Assembly (NCBI GenBank): GCA_012519885.1
Contig: JAAYPI010000113.1
Span: 1-40,857, forward strand
From: Bacteroidales bacterium
Lineage (GTDB): Bacteria; Bacteroidota; Bacteroidia; Bacteroidales; Paludibacteraceae
Length of the DNA: 40,857 nt
Direction: 5' to 3'
Made by a program: the position numbers and the translations under genes. Every line of letters starts with the position of its first letter. Positions within the stretch are counted from its first letter, which is position 1. This document shows positions 7,813 to 16,631 of the stretch, in pieces. Under the pieces are notes generated by a model. That model searched no databases. It saw nothing but the letters and a program-made list of their open reading frames with translations, and was not told where the DNA came from.

Positions 7813-7884
7813 AAAAAAACAAAAGGTAGTCTCGCCTGACTACCTACTTGTTAACCTTAAAATCAAATACTATGAAAAAATCAT
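7813..7884 (-). ncRNA. Candidate small RNA, copy 2 of a two-copy unit
   Basis: This copy aligns with 4261-4328 over ~67 bp with only a few differences. The stem pairs 7838-7845 with 7824-7831 around the same TCGCCT loop, and the one changed stem base is compensated on the other arm. On the minus strand the hairpin is followed by a T7 run (7813-7819), a good Rho-independent end. Upstream, TACTTTCG (7889-7896) is one mismatch from TAnnTTTG, with TTTG at 7916-7919. No minus-strand gene lies upstream before the tRNA, so this copy cannot be just the terminator of a neighbouring mRNA. Confidence 0.5.
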
Positions 7885-7888
7885 ACTG

Positions 7889-7919
7889 CGAAAGTAAGGT
7901 GTTTACTAAACTATTCAAA
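7889..7919 (-). promoter_or_regulatory. Promoter-like element of small RNA copy 2
   Basis: The minus strand has TACTTTCG at 7889-7896 (one mismatch to TAnnTTTG) and TTTG at 7916-7919, with a 19-bp spacer. Confidence 0.4.
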
Positions 7920-8107
7920 AAAATGAACCCATAAATCCGTATTTTTATCCTTATTAAGTGCTGAATGTTACAAATTTATTACAAAACAGTCGTTTCATTG
8001 TTCAATTTTTTTGTTTCCTTGCTGTAGCTATTAGATGGGGAAATAATAAAAGAGGCTATTTTTTTAAGTAAAATGCACTCAAAATAAAGAAAATCAGTGA
8101 ATTTGTT

Positions 8108-8136
8108 TTTGTTTTGAAAATATTTTTATACTTTTG
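8108..8136 (+). promoter_or_regulatory. tRNA-Leu promoter
   Basis: TTTG at 8108-8111 and TACTTTTG at 8129-8136, with a 17-bp spacer, lie 10 bp before the mature tRNA. Confidence 0.6.
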
Positions 8137-8146
8137 CATCGCTTTT

Positions 8147-8228
8147 GCGGCTGTGGCGTAATTGGTAGCCGCGCCAGACTTAGGATCTGGTGCCGAGAGG
8201 CGTGGGGGTTCGAGTCCCTTCAGCCGCA
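8147..8228 (+). tRNA. tRNA-Leu (UAG anticodon)
   Basis: The 7-bp acceptor stem GCGGCTG/CAGCCGC closes a class II tRNA with a long variable arm (around 8191-8203). The anticodon stem CCAGA/TCTGG encloses loop CTTAGGA, giving anticodon TAG at 8181-8183, which reads CUA and other CUN leucine codons. The T-arm has GGTTCGAGTCC. The discriminator is A at 8228 and CCA is not encoded. Confidence 0.96.
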
Positions 8229-8239
8229 CAACAAAAAAG

Positions 8240-8273
8240 AACCGTTGTCTTAGCAAACACAACGGTTTTTTTT
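8240..8273 (+). terminator. Terminator after tRNA-Leu
   Basis: A 9-bp perfect stem AACCGTTGT/ACAACGGTT (8240-8248 with 8259-8267) is followed by a run of T residues. Confidence 0.85.
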
Positions 8274-8323
8274 GCCTATAACAAAAAGTATTTTGCTGAA
8301 TAATAAATTAATTTCGTAGTACA

Positions 8324-9676
8324 ATGAATGTTTCACAAACCAACATCGACCAAGTAAATGCCGTACTTTCAATTCAAGTAAAAAAAGCGGATTATACTGA
8401 AAAAGTAGAAAAATCATTAAAAGATTATCGTAAAAAAGCAAATATGCCTGGGTTTAGACCAGGAACTGTGCCTCTTGGATTAATCAAAAAGATGTACGGA
8501 AAAGCTATTTTGGCAGAAGAAATTAATAAACTTGTTTCAGAATCGCTATACGATCATATCCAAAAGAATAATATACCTGTTTTGGGAGAGCCTCTTCCAT
8601 CGGAAAACGCCCCTGTGCCAAATTTTGACACACAAGAGGATTTCGATTTTTCTTTTGATATTGCTCTGGCTCCTGAAATCAACCTTAATTTAACAACCAA
8701 AAATAAGGTAACATTATACAATATTGCTGTAAGTGACGAAATGGTTGCCAAACAAGTAGATGCTTACAAAGGACGTTTTGGAAAACACGCTCCAGCGGAT
8801 AAGGTAGAAGAAAAAGATGTAGTAAAAGGCGAATTAGTTGAGTTATTGCCTAATGGCGATATCAACGAAAATGGTATTAAAGTAGAAAATGCTCTATTAA
8901 GTCCTGCGTATATGAAAGACAAAAAAGAGCAAGCTAAAGTTATTGGATTAGCTCTTGAGTCGCAATTTAGGTTTAATCCAGCTAAAGCATTTGAAAGCGA
9001 AACAGAAATAGCCTCTTTATTGCAAGTTAGTAAAGAAATTGCTGCCGATTGCAAAGCTGATTTCTTGTTTACCATCAAAGATATTACACGCTATGTCGAG
9101 GCTGAAATGAATCAAGATTTATTTGATGCAGCTCTTGGAAAAGATGTGGTATCTTCTGAGGCTGAATTTATTGATAAAATTAAAGAAAGCTTAAAAGCTC
9201 AATTTGCTGTTGATAGTGAGTTTAAACTGTCTATTGACATGAAGGAGTTGGTGGTTAAACAACTTGAAGGCTTAGCTTTTCCTGATGTATTCTTAAAAAG
9301 ATGGTTGAAAGTGAGCAACGAAAACCTGACCGAAGACGCTATTGAACAAGAATATCCTAAAATGATAGAAGATTTGAAATGGCAATTAGCAAAGGATAAA
9401 GTGGCGAAAGAAAACGAATTGAAATTAGAAAAAGAAGACGTAGAAGCAGTAGCCAAACAAGCAGCTAAAGCTCAATTTGCTCAATATGGCATGATGAATG
9501 TGCCTGATGATGTACTTGATGGCTATGTAAAAGATATGCTTAAAAACAAAGATGCTGCAAAAAATATTACCGAACGTGCCGTAGAACAAAAAACAATTGA
9601 TGCCCTAAAAACAAAAGTAACAATTGTTTCAAAAGAAATATCATTCGAAGATTTTAACAAACTGTTTGAAAATTAA
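8324..9676 (+). CDS. tig: Trigger factor, ribosome-associated chaperone
   Basis: A 450-aa protein. The N-terminal ribosome-binding domain (about 1-110) carries the signature GFRPGTVPLGLIKKMYG at ~43-59. A middle region (~150-250) corresponds to the FKBP-like domain, which looks degenerate as is usual in Bacteroidetes, followed by a long helical C-terminal chaperone region. Trigger factor binds at the ribosome exit tunnel and shields nascent chains. It precedes clpP and clpX, an order common across bacteria that couples folding with degradation. A weak -7-like TAATTTCG lies at 8309-8316; transcription from the tRNA is blocked by the terminator. Confidence 0.95.
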   Translation: MNVSQTNIDQVNAVLSIQVKKADYTEKVEKSLKDYRKKANMPGFRPGTVPLGLIKKMYGKAILAEEINKLVSESLYDHIQKNNIPVLGEPLPSENAPVPNFDTQEDFDFSFDIALAPEINLNLTTKNKVTLYNIAVSDEMVAKQVDAYKGRFGKHAPADKVEEKDVVKGELVELLPNGDINENGIKVENALLSPAYMKDKKEQAKVIGLALESQFRFNPAKAFESETEIASLLQVSKEIAADCKADFLFTIKDITRYVEAEMNQDLFDAALGKDVVSSEAEFIDKIKESLKAQFAVDSEFKLSIDMKELVVKQLEGLAFPDVFLKRWLKVSNENLTEDAIEQEYPKMIEDLKWQLAKDKVAKENELKLEKEDVEAVAKQAAKAQFAQYGMMNVPDDVLDGYVKDMLKNKDAAKNITERAVEQKTIDALKTKVTIVSKEISFEDFNKLFEN

Positions 9677-9698
9677 GCATATAGGATATAAAAAATAC

Positions 9699-9797
9699 TA
9701 AAAAAACTTTCTTTTAAATTTGGGAGTGTAATTTGTTTGTTTTAAAACAAAAAAAAATTATACCTTTGTTTCCCTGATTTAAAAGAAAGTTTTTTTA
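9699..9797. repeat. 21-bp perfect inverted repeat bracketing the clpP promoter
   Basis: Arms 9699-9719 and 9777-9797 are exact reverse complements separated by 57 bp that contain the clpP promoter. A 16-bp palindrome (TTTGTTTTAAAACAAA, 9736-9751) lies between the arms. Read-through RNA from tig could fold the arms together, while RNA starting at the clpP promoter would contain only the right arm. Confidence 0.75.
9732..9768 (+). promoter_or_regulatory. clpP promoter
   Basis: TACCTTTG at 9761-9768 is a perfect -7 element; TTTG copies at 9732-9735 and 9736-9739 are possible -33 elements (25- and 21-bp spacers). Transcription would start about at the right arm of the inverted repeat. Confidence 0.6.
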
Positions 9798-9822
9798 TGT
9801 ACCATATAATTTGGAAAACAAT

Positions 9823-10491
9823 ATGAATACAGAATTTAAAAAATATGCAACAAAGCATCTCGGAATGAACGGATTGGCTTTGGATAAATATGTGGATATT
9901 ACAAGTAGCTATATATCGCCAACTATTATTGAAGAAAGACAACTCAATGTCGCACAAATGGATGTTTTTTCACGTTTGATGATGGACAGAATTATCTTTT
10001 TAGGAACACAAGTGGACGATTATACTGCCAATGTAATTCAGGCTCAATTGTTGTATCTTGATTCTGCCGATCCAGGGAAAGATATTTCTATTTATCTTAA
10101 TACACCTGGAGGTTCTGTGTATGCAGGCTTAGGTATATACGATACCATGCAGTTTATTTCTAGCAATGTAGCTACCATTTGTACAGGCATGGCAGCTTCT
10201 ATGGGTGCTGTACTACTTACCGCTGGTACTGCAGGCAAACGTTCAGCATTAAAGCACTCCCGTATTATGATTCACCAACCAATGGGTGGAGCTCAAGGTC
10301 AAGCTTCGGATATTGAAATTACTGCCCGTGAAATTCAAAAACTCAAAAAAGAATTATACACCATTATTGCCGAACATTCGGGCAATACATATGAACGTAT
10401 CGAACAGGACTCTGACCGTGACTATTGGATGACGGCAGAAGAAGCAAAAGCCTATGGTATGATTGACGAGGTGTTGGTAAAACAAAAATAA
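9823..10491 (+). CDS. clpP: ATP-dependent Clp protease proteolytic subunit
   Basis: A 222-aa ClpP from the ATG at 9823; a TTG four codons upstream would also be in frame but is less likely. The catalytic triad is visible: serine in [11 protein letters not shown], histidine in [12 protein letters not shown] and aspartate in [10 protein letters not shown]. ClpP forms a double heptameric barrel that degrades proteins fed in by ClpX. Other family blocks are [11 protein letters not shown] near the N-terminus and [12 protein letters not shown]. clpX follows 20 bp later, so the two are expected to be co-expressed from the promoter at 9732-9768. Confidence 0.96.
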   Translation: MNTEFKKYATKHLGMNGLALDKYVDITSSYISPTIIEERQLNVAQMDVFSRLMMDRIIFLGTQVDDYTANVIQAQLLYLDSADPGKDISIYLNTPGGSVYAGLGIYDTMQFISSNVATICTGMAASMGAVLLTAGTAGKRSALKHSRIMIHQPMGGAQGQASDIEITAREIQKLKKELYTIIAEHSGNTYERIEQDSDRDYWMTAEEAKAYGMIDEVLVKQK

Positions 10492-10511
10492 GAGCAAGTA
10501 GGTATAAAGTT

Positions 10512-11732
10512 ATGTCAAAGAAAGACGATAAATGTAGTTTTTGTGGACGAGGACGTCAGGAAGTGCCTCTACTGATGCAAGGACAAACAGGAAATATATG
10601 CAACGATTGTGCCGAACAAGCTGCTACCATTGCCAAAGAGACTTTTTCTAAACAAACGGATAAGTATCAACTCGATAAACAAACCTTGCCTAAACCACAA
10701 GAATTAAAGGCATTTGTTGATCAGTATGTAATTGGACAAGATGATGCAAAAAAGAATCTATGTGTAGCCGTTTACAATCACTATAAACGATTGTTACAAA
10801 AAAACACACATGATGATGTAGAGATTGAAAAATCGAACATCATTTTAGTTGGAGCTACAGGCACAGGAAAAACCTTGTTAGCACGCACTATTGCTAAAAA
10901 ACTGCATGTCCCTTTTACTATTGTAGATGCAACTGTTTTAACCGAAGCAGGGTATGTTGGTGAAGATATCGAAAGTATCTTAACTCGCCTATTGCAAGTA
11001 GCTGACTATGATGTGAAAGCTGCTGAAAAAGGTATCGTATTTATTGACGAAATAGATAAAATTGCTCGCAAAGGAGACAATCCTTCTATTACTCGCGATG
11101 TGAGTGGTGAGGGCGTACAACAAGGATTACTAAAGCTCCTTGAAGGTTCTATTGTAAACGTACCTCCTCAAGGAGGACGAAAACATCCTGACCAAAAAAT
11201 GATTGCCGTAAATACTCAAAATATTTTATTTATTTGTGGGGGAGCATTTGATGGTATTGAGAAAAAAATTGCAGCACGATTAAATACTCAAATAGTGGGA
11301 TATGCGGCTGCAAAAATAACGCATCAAATAGATAAAGATAATTTACTTCAATATATTTCACCACAAGACTTAAAAGCTTTTGGATTGATACCCGAAATAA
11401 TTGGAAGATTACCTATTTTAACGTATCTCAATCCATTAGATAGAGAAGCATTGAGATTAATATTAACCGAACCAAAGAATTCTATTATCAAGCAATATAA
11501 AAAATTGTTTGCCATGGATGATGTTGTATTAGAGTTTGACAAAGATGTTCTTGATTATATTGTAGATAAATCTATTGAATATAAGCTGGGTGCTAGAGGT
11601 TTACGCTCTATCGCTGAGATGATTATGGTAGATTATATGTATGATATACCTTCATCAAATGAACATCAATTACGCATTCCTTTGGCAATAGCCAAAGAGA
11701 AAGTGGAGAAAGGAAGAATGACACCAGTGTAA
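10512..11732 (+). CDS. clpX: Clp protease ATP-binding subunit ClpX
   Basis: A 406-aa AAA+ unfoldase. The zinc-binding domain has Cys8, Cys11, Cys30 and Cys33. Walker A is GATGTGKT at 114-121, the pore loop is GYVGED, and Walker B is VFIDEID. ClpX recognises tagged substrates, unfolds them with ATP and passes them into ClpP. The ClpP-docking loop usually reads IGF or LGF; the corresponding stretch here is QIVGYAAAK, a conservative variant. It follows clpP by 20 bp without a promoter of its own. Confidence 0.96.
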   Translation: MSKKDDKCSFCGRGRQEVPLLMQGQTGNICNDCAEQAATIAKETFSKQTDKYQLDKQTLPKPQELKAFVDQYVIGQDDAKKNLCVAVYNHYKRLLQKNTHDDVEIEKSNIILVGATGTGKTLLARTIAKKLHVPFTIVDATVLTEAGYVGEDIESILTRLLQVADYDVKAAEKGIVFIDEIDKIARKGDNPSITRDVSGEGVQQGLLKLLEGSIVNVPPQGGRKHPDQKMIAVNTQNILFICGGAFDGIEKKIAARLNTQIVGYAAAKITHQIDKDNLLQYISPQDLKAFGLIPEIIGRLPILTYLNPLDREALRLILTEPKNSIIKQYKKLFAMDDVVLEFDKDVLDYIVDKSIEYKLGARGLRSIAEMIMVDYMYDIPSSNEHQLRIPLAIAKEKVEKGRMTPV

Positions 11733-11758
11733 TTTATTCAAAATTTTTCTCGCTTTCA

Positions 11759-11789
11759 TTTGATTATTAAAAACAAGTTATTACATTTG
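11759..11789 (+). promoter_or_regulatory. recQ promoter
   Basis: TTTG at 11759-11762 and TACATTTG at 11782-11789, with a 19-bp spacer, suggest recQ can be expressed apart from clpPX. Confidence 0.55.
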
Positions 11790-11837
11790 TTTTATTATAC
11801 AAACAAGAGCAACTAGTTTTAATCTTACATTATTGTA

Positions 11838-14027
11838 ATGTCAACATCGTCTGTACTTACACAAGAATTAAAAAAGAATTTTGGATTCGATTCTTTTAAA
11901 GGGAATCAAGAAGCCATTATTAAAAATCTGTTAGCAGGTAATGATACATTTGTATTGATGCCTACTGGGGGAGGTAAGTCTTTGTGTTACCAGTTACCGT
12001 CGCTTATGATGGAAGGAACAGCTATCGTTATTTCTCCACTTATCGCTTTGATGAAAAATCAAGTAGATGCAATGAAAGCATTTAGCGAAGAAGATGGCGT
12101 GGCTCATTTTTTAAATTCATCACTATCGAAAGCAGCTATCGAAGATGTGAAAAATGATGTTATTTCTGGCAAAACGAAATTGTTGTATGTAGCCCCTGAA
12201 TCTCTTACCAAAGAAGAAAATATTTTATTTCTGAAAAAAGTAAAAATTTCTTTTTATGCAGTTGATGAGGCTCATTGTATTTCGGAATGGGGGCACGATT
12301 TTAGACCAGAATACCGCAGAATTCGTCCGTTAATTAATGAAATAGGTTCAGCTCCAGTGGTAGCTCTTACTGCAACGGCTACACCCAAAGTGCAACATGA
12401 TATACAAAAAAATTTAGGAATGGTAAATGCTACTGTTTTTAAATCGTCTTTTAATAGAGAAAATTTGTATTATGAGGTACGCACAAAGAATCAGCATATT
12501 GATAAAGAAATTATTAAATATATCAAATCGCAACATGGTAAGTCGGGTATTATTTATTGTTTAAGTCGTAAGAAAGTAGAAGAATTAGCTGAAACTCTCT
12601 GTTTAAATGGAATAAATGCCTTGCCATACCATGCGGGAATGGAATCTGCTGTTCGTACAGCCAATCAAGATAGTTTTTTGATGGAAAAAGTTGATGTAAT
12701 TGTGGCAACAATTGCATTTGGAATGGGTATTGATAAGCCCGATGTTCGTTTTGTAATACATTACGATATACCCAAAAGCCTCGAAGGTTATTACCAAGAA
12801 ACAGGTAGAGCTGGTAGAGATGGAGGTGAAGGTCAATGCATTACGTTTTACTCAAATAAAGACTTGCAGAAATTAGAAAAATTTATGCAAGGAAAACCTA
12901 TATCAGAACAAGAAATTGGCAAACAACTCTTGTTAGAAACGGCAGCTTATGCTGAGTCGTCTGTATGTAGAAGGACATTATTGTTACATTATTTCGGAGA
13001 AGAATTCACACAAGACAATTGTGGTAGTTGTGATAATTGTTTGAACCCTAAGAAGCAAATGGAAGCACAGGATTTATTATGTACAGTTTTGGAAACGATC
13101 CTTTCAGTGAAAGAAAAATTTAAGGCTGAGCATATTGTAGATGTAATCGTTGGGAAAGAAACCGCGGAAGTGATTGATTATAAACACCAAGATTTGGAAG
13201 TATATGGTACAGGCGAAAGCGAAAAGCCGACTGTTTGGCATGCTGTTATACGACAAGGTATGTTATCTGGCTATATCGACAAAGAGATAGAAAATTATGG
13301 ATTGTTGAAGGTTACCAAAAGTGGTCGTGCTTTTTTAGAAAAACCTACAAGCTTTAAGATAACAAAAGATAATGATTTTGAGGAAGAAGATGATGATGAT
13401 GCAACCATAAGAAGGTCGGGTGGAGGCACTGGAGCTGCTGATGAGGTATTGTTTTCTATGCTCAAAGACTTACGAAAGAAGATGTCGAAGAGATTGGAAG
13501 TTCCGCCTTTTGTCATTTTCCAAGACCCTTCGTTGGAGGCAATGGCTACAACGTATCCAGTTACTATGGAAGAGTTGCAGAATATACCTGGAGTAGGTGC
13601 AGGTAAAGCCAAACGCTATGGAGAAGATTTTTTGCGTTTGATTAAAACACATGTGCAAGAAAATGAAATTGAACGCCCTGTTGATTTACGGGTGCGTACA
13701 GTGGCTAATAAATCTAAACTAAAAGTCTTTATCATTCAAGCTATTGACAGAAAAATTGCATTAGATGATATCGCTATATCCAAGGGGTTAGAGTTTCCTG
13801 AGTTGTTGGATGAGATTGAAGCCATCATTTATTCGGGTACTAAAATCAATATCGATTATTTTATCAACGAGGTAATGGAGGAAGATCATATCTCGGATAT
13901 ATACGAGTATTTTAGAGAGTCTCAAACAGACGAAGTGGAAACAGCTCTTGCCGAATTGGGAAGCGATTATACAGAAGAAGAAATTCGATTGATACGCATA
14001 AAGTTTGTGTCTGAAATGGGCAATTAA
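11838..14027 (+). CDS. recQ: ATP-dependent DNA helicase RecQ
   Basis: A 729-aa RecQ. Motif I is MPTGGGKSLCYQLP (~41-54), the DEAH box is at ~143-146, and the RecQ signature QETGRAGRDG lies in motif VI. A zinc-binding region has a cysteine in SSVCRR and three in NCGSCDNC, followed by the winged-helix RQC domain. An HRDC domain (from DEVLFSMLKDLRKK to IPGVGAGKAKRYGEDFL) comes next, then a ~120-residue acidic C-terminal extension with a helix-turn-helix look, as is common in Bacteroidetes RecQ. An acidic linker (EEEDDDD) precedes HRDC. It unwinds DNA in recombination and fork repair. Confidence 0.95.
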   Translation: MSTSSVLTQELKKNFGFDSFKGNQEAIIKNLLAGNDTFVLMPTGGGKSLCYQLPSLMMEGTAIVISPLIALMKNQVDAMKAFSEEDGVAHFLNSSLSKAAIEDVKNDVISGKTKLLYVAPESLTKEENILFLKKVKISFYAVDEAHCISEWGHDFRPEYRRIRPLINEIGSAPVVALTATATPKVQHDIQKNLGMVNATVFKSSFNRENLYYEVRTKNQHIDKEIIKYIKSQHGKSGIIYCLSRKKVEELAETLCLNGINALPYHAGMESAVRTANQDSFLMEKVDVIVATIAFGMGIDKPDVRFVIHYDIPKSLEGYYQETGRAGRDGGEGQCITFYSNKDLQKLEKFMQGKPISEQEIGKQLLLETAAYAESSVCRRTLLLHYFGEEFTQDNCGSCDNCLNPKKQMEAQDLLCTVLETILSVKEKFKAEHIVDVIVGKETAEVIDYKHQDLEVYGTGESEKPTVWHAVIRQGMLSGYIDKEIENYGLLKVTKSGRAFLEKPTSFKITKDNDFEEEDDDDATIRRSGGGTGAADEVLFSMLKDLRKKMSKRLEVPPFVIFQDPSLEAMATTYPVTMEELQNIPGVGAGKAKRYGEDFLRLIKTHVQENEIERPVDLRVRTVANKSKLKVFIIQAIDRKIALDDIAISKGLEFPELLDEIEAIIYSGTKINIDYFINEVMEEDHISDIYEYFRESQTDEVETALAELGSDYTEEEIRLIRIKFVSEMGN

Positions 14028-14050
14028 CTTCTTGCAGAAATAAGATTTTT

Positions 14051-14085
14051 AAAGAGATAGCGTTTATTTGTTATCTCTTTTTTTT
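14051..14085 (+). terminator. recQ terminator
   Basis: A 9-bp perfect stem AAAGAGATA/TATCTCTTT (14051-14059 with 14072-14080) and a T-run follow recQ by 23 bp. Confidence 0.8.
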
Positions 14086-14116
14086 GTAAAAAATGGGACA
14101 ACGAAAAGTTGTCCCA
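14086..14116 (-). terminator. Terminator of the TonB receptor gene
   Basis: The stem TGGGACAAC/GTTGTCCCA (14094-14102 with 14108-14116) has a 5-nt loop and, on the minus strand, is followed by a T-run. It stands back to back with the recQ terminator. Confidence 0.8.
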
Positions 14117-14150
14117 CAAAAGAAAAGGCTCACTACTTCATCTTCTTTTT

Positions 14151-16451
14151 TTATAGTTTTAGACTTAGTCCTACGAAAAATGTTCGAGGCAATGTAGGTC
14201 CGTAAATATATCCAGCATCTTTATCCATACCTTTATCTAAGTCAGGCTGAAAGCTATCCAGTATATTTTTTACACCTCCGTTTACTTCAAGTGCATAGTA
14301 TTTGTAAAAAGGTATTTTGTATGCTAGTTTAACCCCCATATCCCAAAATGGAGATGAAATTGTTTCAGTATCTTCGGCTATGTAACCTGCAAAATGTGGT
14401 ACTAGCATACTTCCTGTATATTTACCAGATACTGATGCTGTAAAGTTTTTAGTTGCGTTATAATTCATAACAGCGTATCCATAATGGTCTGGTGTGCGTT
14501 GCATGCGTCTTGTGGCTTCGATAGCAGTATTGGTTGACCAGGTTACTGGTTCATCATATAAGCTACTTTGTAAGGTATAGCCTAGTTGTAGTGATAGTAA
14601 GTTTTTATATCCTAACACTCCTTCGATATTTACTCCCGTTACGGTTGCTCCCGATTCATTAACCCGCAACAATAATAAGTTTCCTTTGCTGTCAAAACCA
14701 TTTTCTTCTAGTGCAAATACATCATTCAGTTTTGTATAGAAGCCATCTACCGTTAAGTTGGTTTCCCAAAAACCAAAACGATGGTATGCATCTGCTGATA
14801 CAGAGAAACTATGCGAATATTCAGGACGAAGGTTTGCGTCTTGTGAGATAATAGACACTTCTCCACCCACAGCCGCTACGTGTAAATCTTCGTTGTATAT
14901 TTGTGGAGCACGGTATCCGCTAGCGTATCCAGTTCTTAGTACAATGTTGTGTGTTGGGTTGTAGCGTAAACTTACACGGGGCGATACCACTGGATTGTTC
15001 ATTAAATTGTGTTTTTCTACACGAGCACCTGCCAATAGGCTTAGTTGATTATTCTTCCACTCATTTTGAAGGTATCCACCAAAGATGCTAACATTTTGGT
15101 TTACATCAATTCCGTGTCCTAACATTTGGTCTTGAAGTTGATTATATGTATATTCAATTCCCATACTAAAATCTGCTGGCATAAACAATAGATTATCCAT
15201 CGAATAGCGGTATTGGGCTCCTGTTACAGAATTAATATCCTTTGATTTTCCATAGGCGTCAAGGTCTTGACCTGTTCCAAAATAACTATTACGCACAATA
15301 TGTTGAAATGCACTATAGGTAGAAATAAAGTGTTTGTTATCTTTGGTATACAAATCAAATTTAACGCTACCTGCATCTATGTTATGTTGAAGTTGCTCTG
15401 CTAAATTGGCTTCATGGGCTGGTAAATCGAGCAAGTCGCCTCCTCTTCTGTATTCAGTTGAATGGTGGTATTCGGTAGTAATTTTTGAATAATTACTAGT
15501 TTTAAAGTACGAGCGAAAGCCTACTACAGAACCTTGCAATGCGGGTATTTCAGAAAACCCATCATTGTCTCTATCGTATGCCTGTCTGTCGCGTAATACT
15601 CCAAATAAAAATACGCCTACGTTGGAATTGTTACCGATAATTGAGGCATTGAACGTAGTATTGGCATCTATTGCAGTATTACCCATGAGTGCAGTATTAT
15701 TGGATAGCTCAACAAAATTGCGTGTAGGTTCTTTGGTAATGATATTTACTACACCTCCGATTGCATTTGACCCATATAATGCAGAAGCTCCACCTCTAAT
15801 AACTTCTACTCTATCTATCATTCCAGTTGGCATTTGTTCTAGTCCGTATACCGAAGCCAACGAGCTAAATAATGGGCGACTGTCTAATAATAATTGGGAA
15901 TAATGACCTTCTAATCCATTAATACGCAATTGCGGAACGCCACAATTACCACATGTCATTTCAGTACGTAACCCAGTTTGATAATCTAAGGCTTCGCCTA
16001 TACTATTTGCCGAAGTACTTGTGAAAATAAGTGGGGTAACGACATTTACAATAGACGATGTTTCTTTTTTCTTTGTTTCATATTTATTCCCTGTTACTAC
16101 AATATTATCCATCATAATGGATGTTTCTTCCAGTTTAATTTTTAACTCAAGTGTTTTGTTGGGTTCTATTGTTATTGTTCTTTCAACGGTTTGGTATCCA
16201 ACCATGGAATATATGATGGTAAAGGTTCCGATAGGTAGATTTTTTAGAAAATAATGACCCGAAGCGTCAGTCATTATACCAATGGTAGTTCCTTTAATTA
16301 CTACGTTAACATAGGGTAAATGATCGCCAGAGTGAGCATCTGTAACGTCCCCTACAATATGTGCATCGGTTACTTTGGATGCTGGAATTTGTGCTGATAA
16401 AATAGCACAAAAAGAAAAGATAAAAAAGCTAAATAGAATTATTTTTTTCAT
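14151..16451 (-). CDS. TonB-dependent receptor with CxxC plug motif
   Basis: A 766-aa outer-membrane receptor. A signal peptide (1-20) is followed by a CarboxypepD_reg-like domain (~31-110), a plug (~125-240, including GGASALYGSNAIGGVVNIIT) and a beta-barrel ending in the aromatic-type FVGLSLKL. The plug carries Cys167-Gly-Asn-Cys170 just before the substrate-facing loop (LRINGLEGHYSQ), a feature of one receptor subgroup and a plausible metal-binding or redox pair. TonB receptors import metal chelates, cofactors or glycans with energy from TonB-ExbBD. No SusD partner is present, arguing against glycan uptake. The upstream neighbour is a histidine-rich membrane protein; together they suggest metal uptake, which is inference. 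Confidence 0.88.
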   Translation of the reverse strand: MKKIILFSFFIFSFCAILSAQIPASKVTDAHIVGDVTDAHSGDHLPYVNVVIKGTTIGIMTDASGHYFLKNLPIGTFTIIYSMVGYQTVERTITIEPNKTLELKIKLEETSIMMDNIVVTGNKYETKKKETSSIVNVVTPLIFTSTSANSIGEALDYQTGLRTEMTCGNCGVPQLRINGLEGHYSQLLLDSRPLFSSLASVYGLEQMPTGMIDRVEVIRGGASALYGSNAIGGVVNIITKEPTRNFVELSNNTALMGNTAIDANTTFNASIIGNNSNVGVFLFGVLRDRQAYDRDNDGFSEIPALQGSVVGFRSYFKTSNYSKITTEYHHSTEYRRGGDLLDLPAHEANLAEQLQHNIDAGSVKFDLYTKDNKHFISTYSAFQHIVRNSYFGTGQDLDAYGKSKDINSVTGAQYRYSMDNLLFMPADFSMGIEYTYNQLQDQMLGHGIDVNQNVSIFGGYLQNEWKNNQLSLLAGARVEKHNLMNNPVVSPRVSLRYNPTHNIVLRTGYASGYRAPQIYNEDLHVAAVGGEVSIISQDANLRPEYSHSFSVSADAYHRFGFWETNLTVDGFYTKLNDVFALEENGFDSKGNLLLLRVNESGATVTGVNIEGVLGYKNLLSLQLGYTLQSSLYDEPVTWSTNTAIEATRRMQRTPDHYGYAVMNYNATKNFTASVSGKYTGSMLVPHFAGYIAEDTETISSPFWDMGVKLAYKIPFYKYYALEVNGGVKNILDSFQPDLDKGMDKDAGYIYGPTLPRTFFVGLSLKL

Positions 16452-16481
16452 ATCTATGAATATTTATACAAAAAATTTTGT

Positions 16482-16510
16482 TACCTGTTTTGATTATAAA
16501 ACAACAGGTA
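16482..16510 (-). promoter_or_regulatory. Hairpin in the TonB receptor leader, possible attenuator
   Basis: Eight-bp arms (TACCTGTT at 16482-16489, AACAGGTA at 16503-16510) lie 31 bp before the receptor start; on the minus strand they are followed by AAAATTTTTTG. It could attenuate read-through from the His-rich gene. Confidence 0.35.
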
Positions 16511-16631
16511 TTCACTGTTTACTGTTTGTGTGTTGAGCTTAAATTAGGTTGTACGGTATGTATTTGATCTAGCCGTTTCATTGACACATTGATATTGTAA
16601 TTATGTGTTTGGGATATCTAGGTCAATATCA

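Larger units (their letters stand above)
7623..8146. other. Gene-free stretch between the T9SS gene and tRNA-Leu
   Basis: These 524 bp hold the T9SS gene promoter, the second copy of the candidate small RNA unit and the tRNA promoter. I see no convincing protein-coding frame. Confidence 0.6.

Noticed and set aside
8056-8262. 68-codon frame on the minus strand across the tRNA
   Set aside because: It is antisense to tRNA-Leu and its terminator; the protein-like match is the tRNA sequence itself.
9811-9822. TTG start for clpP four codons upstream
   Set aside because: The ATG at 9823 gives the family-typical N-terminus and is a better start codon.
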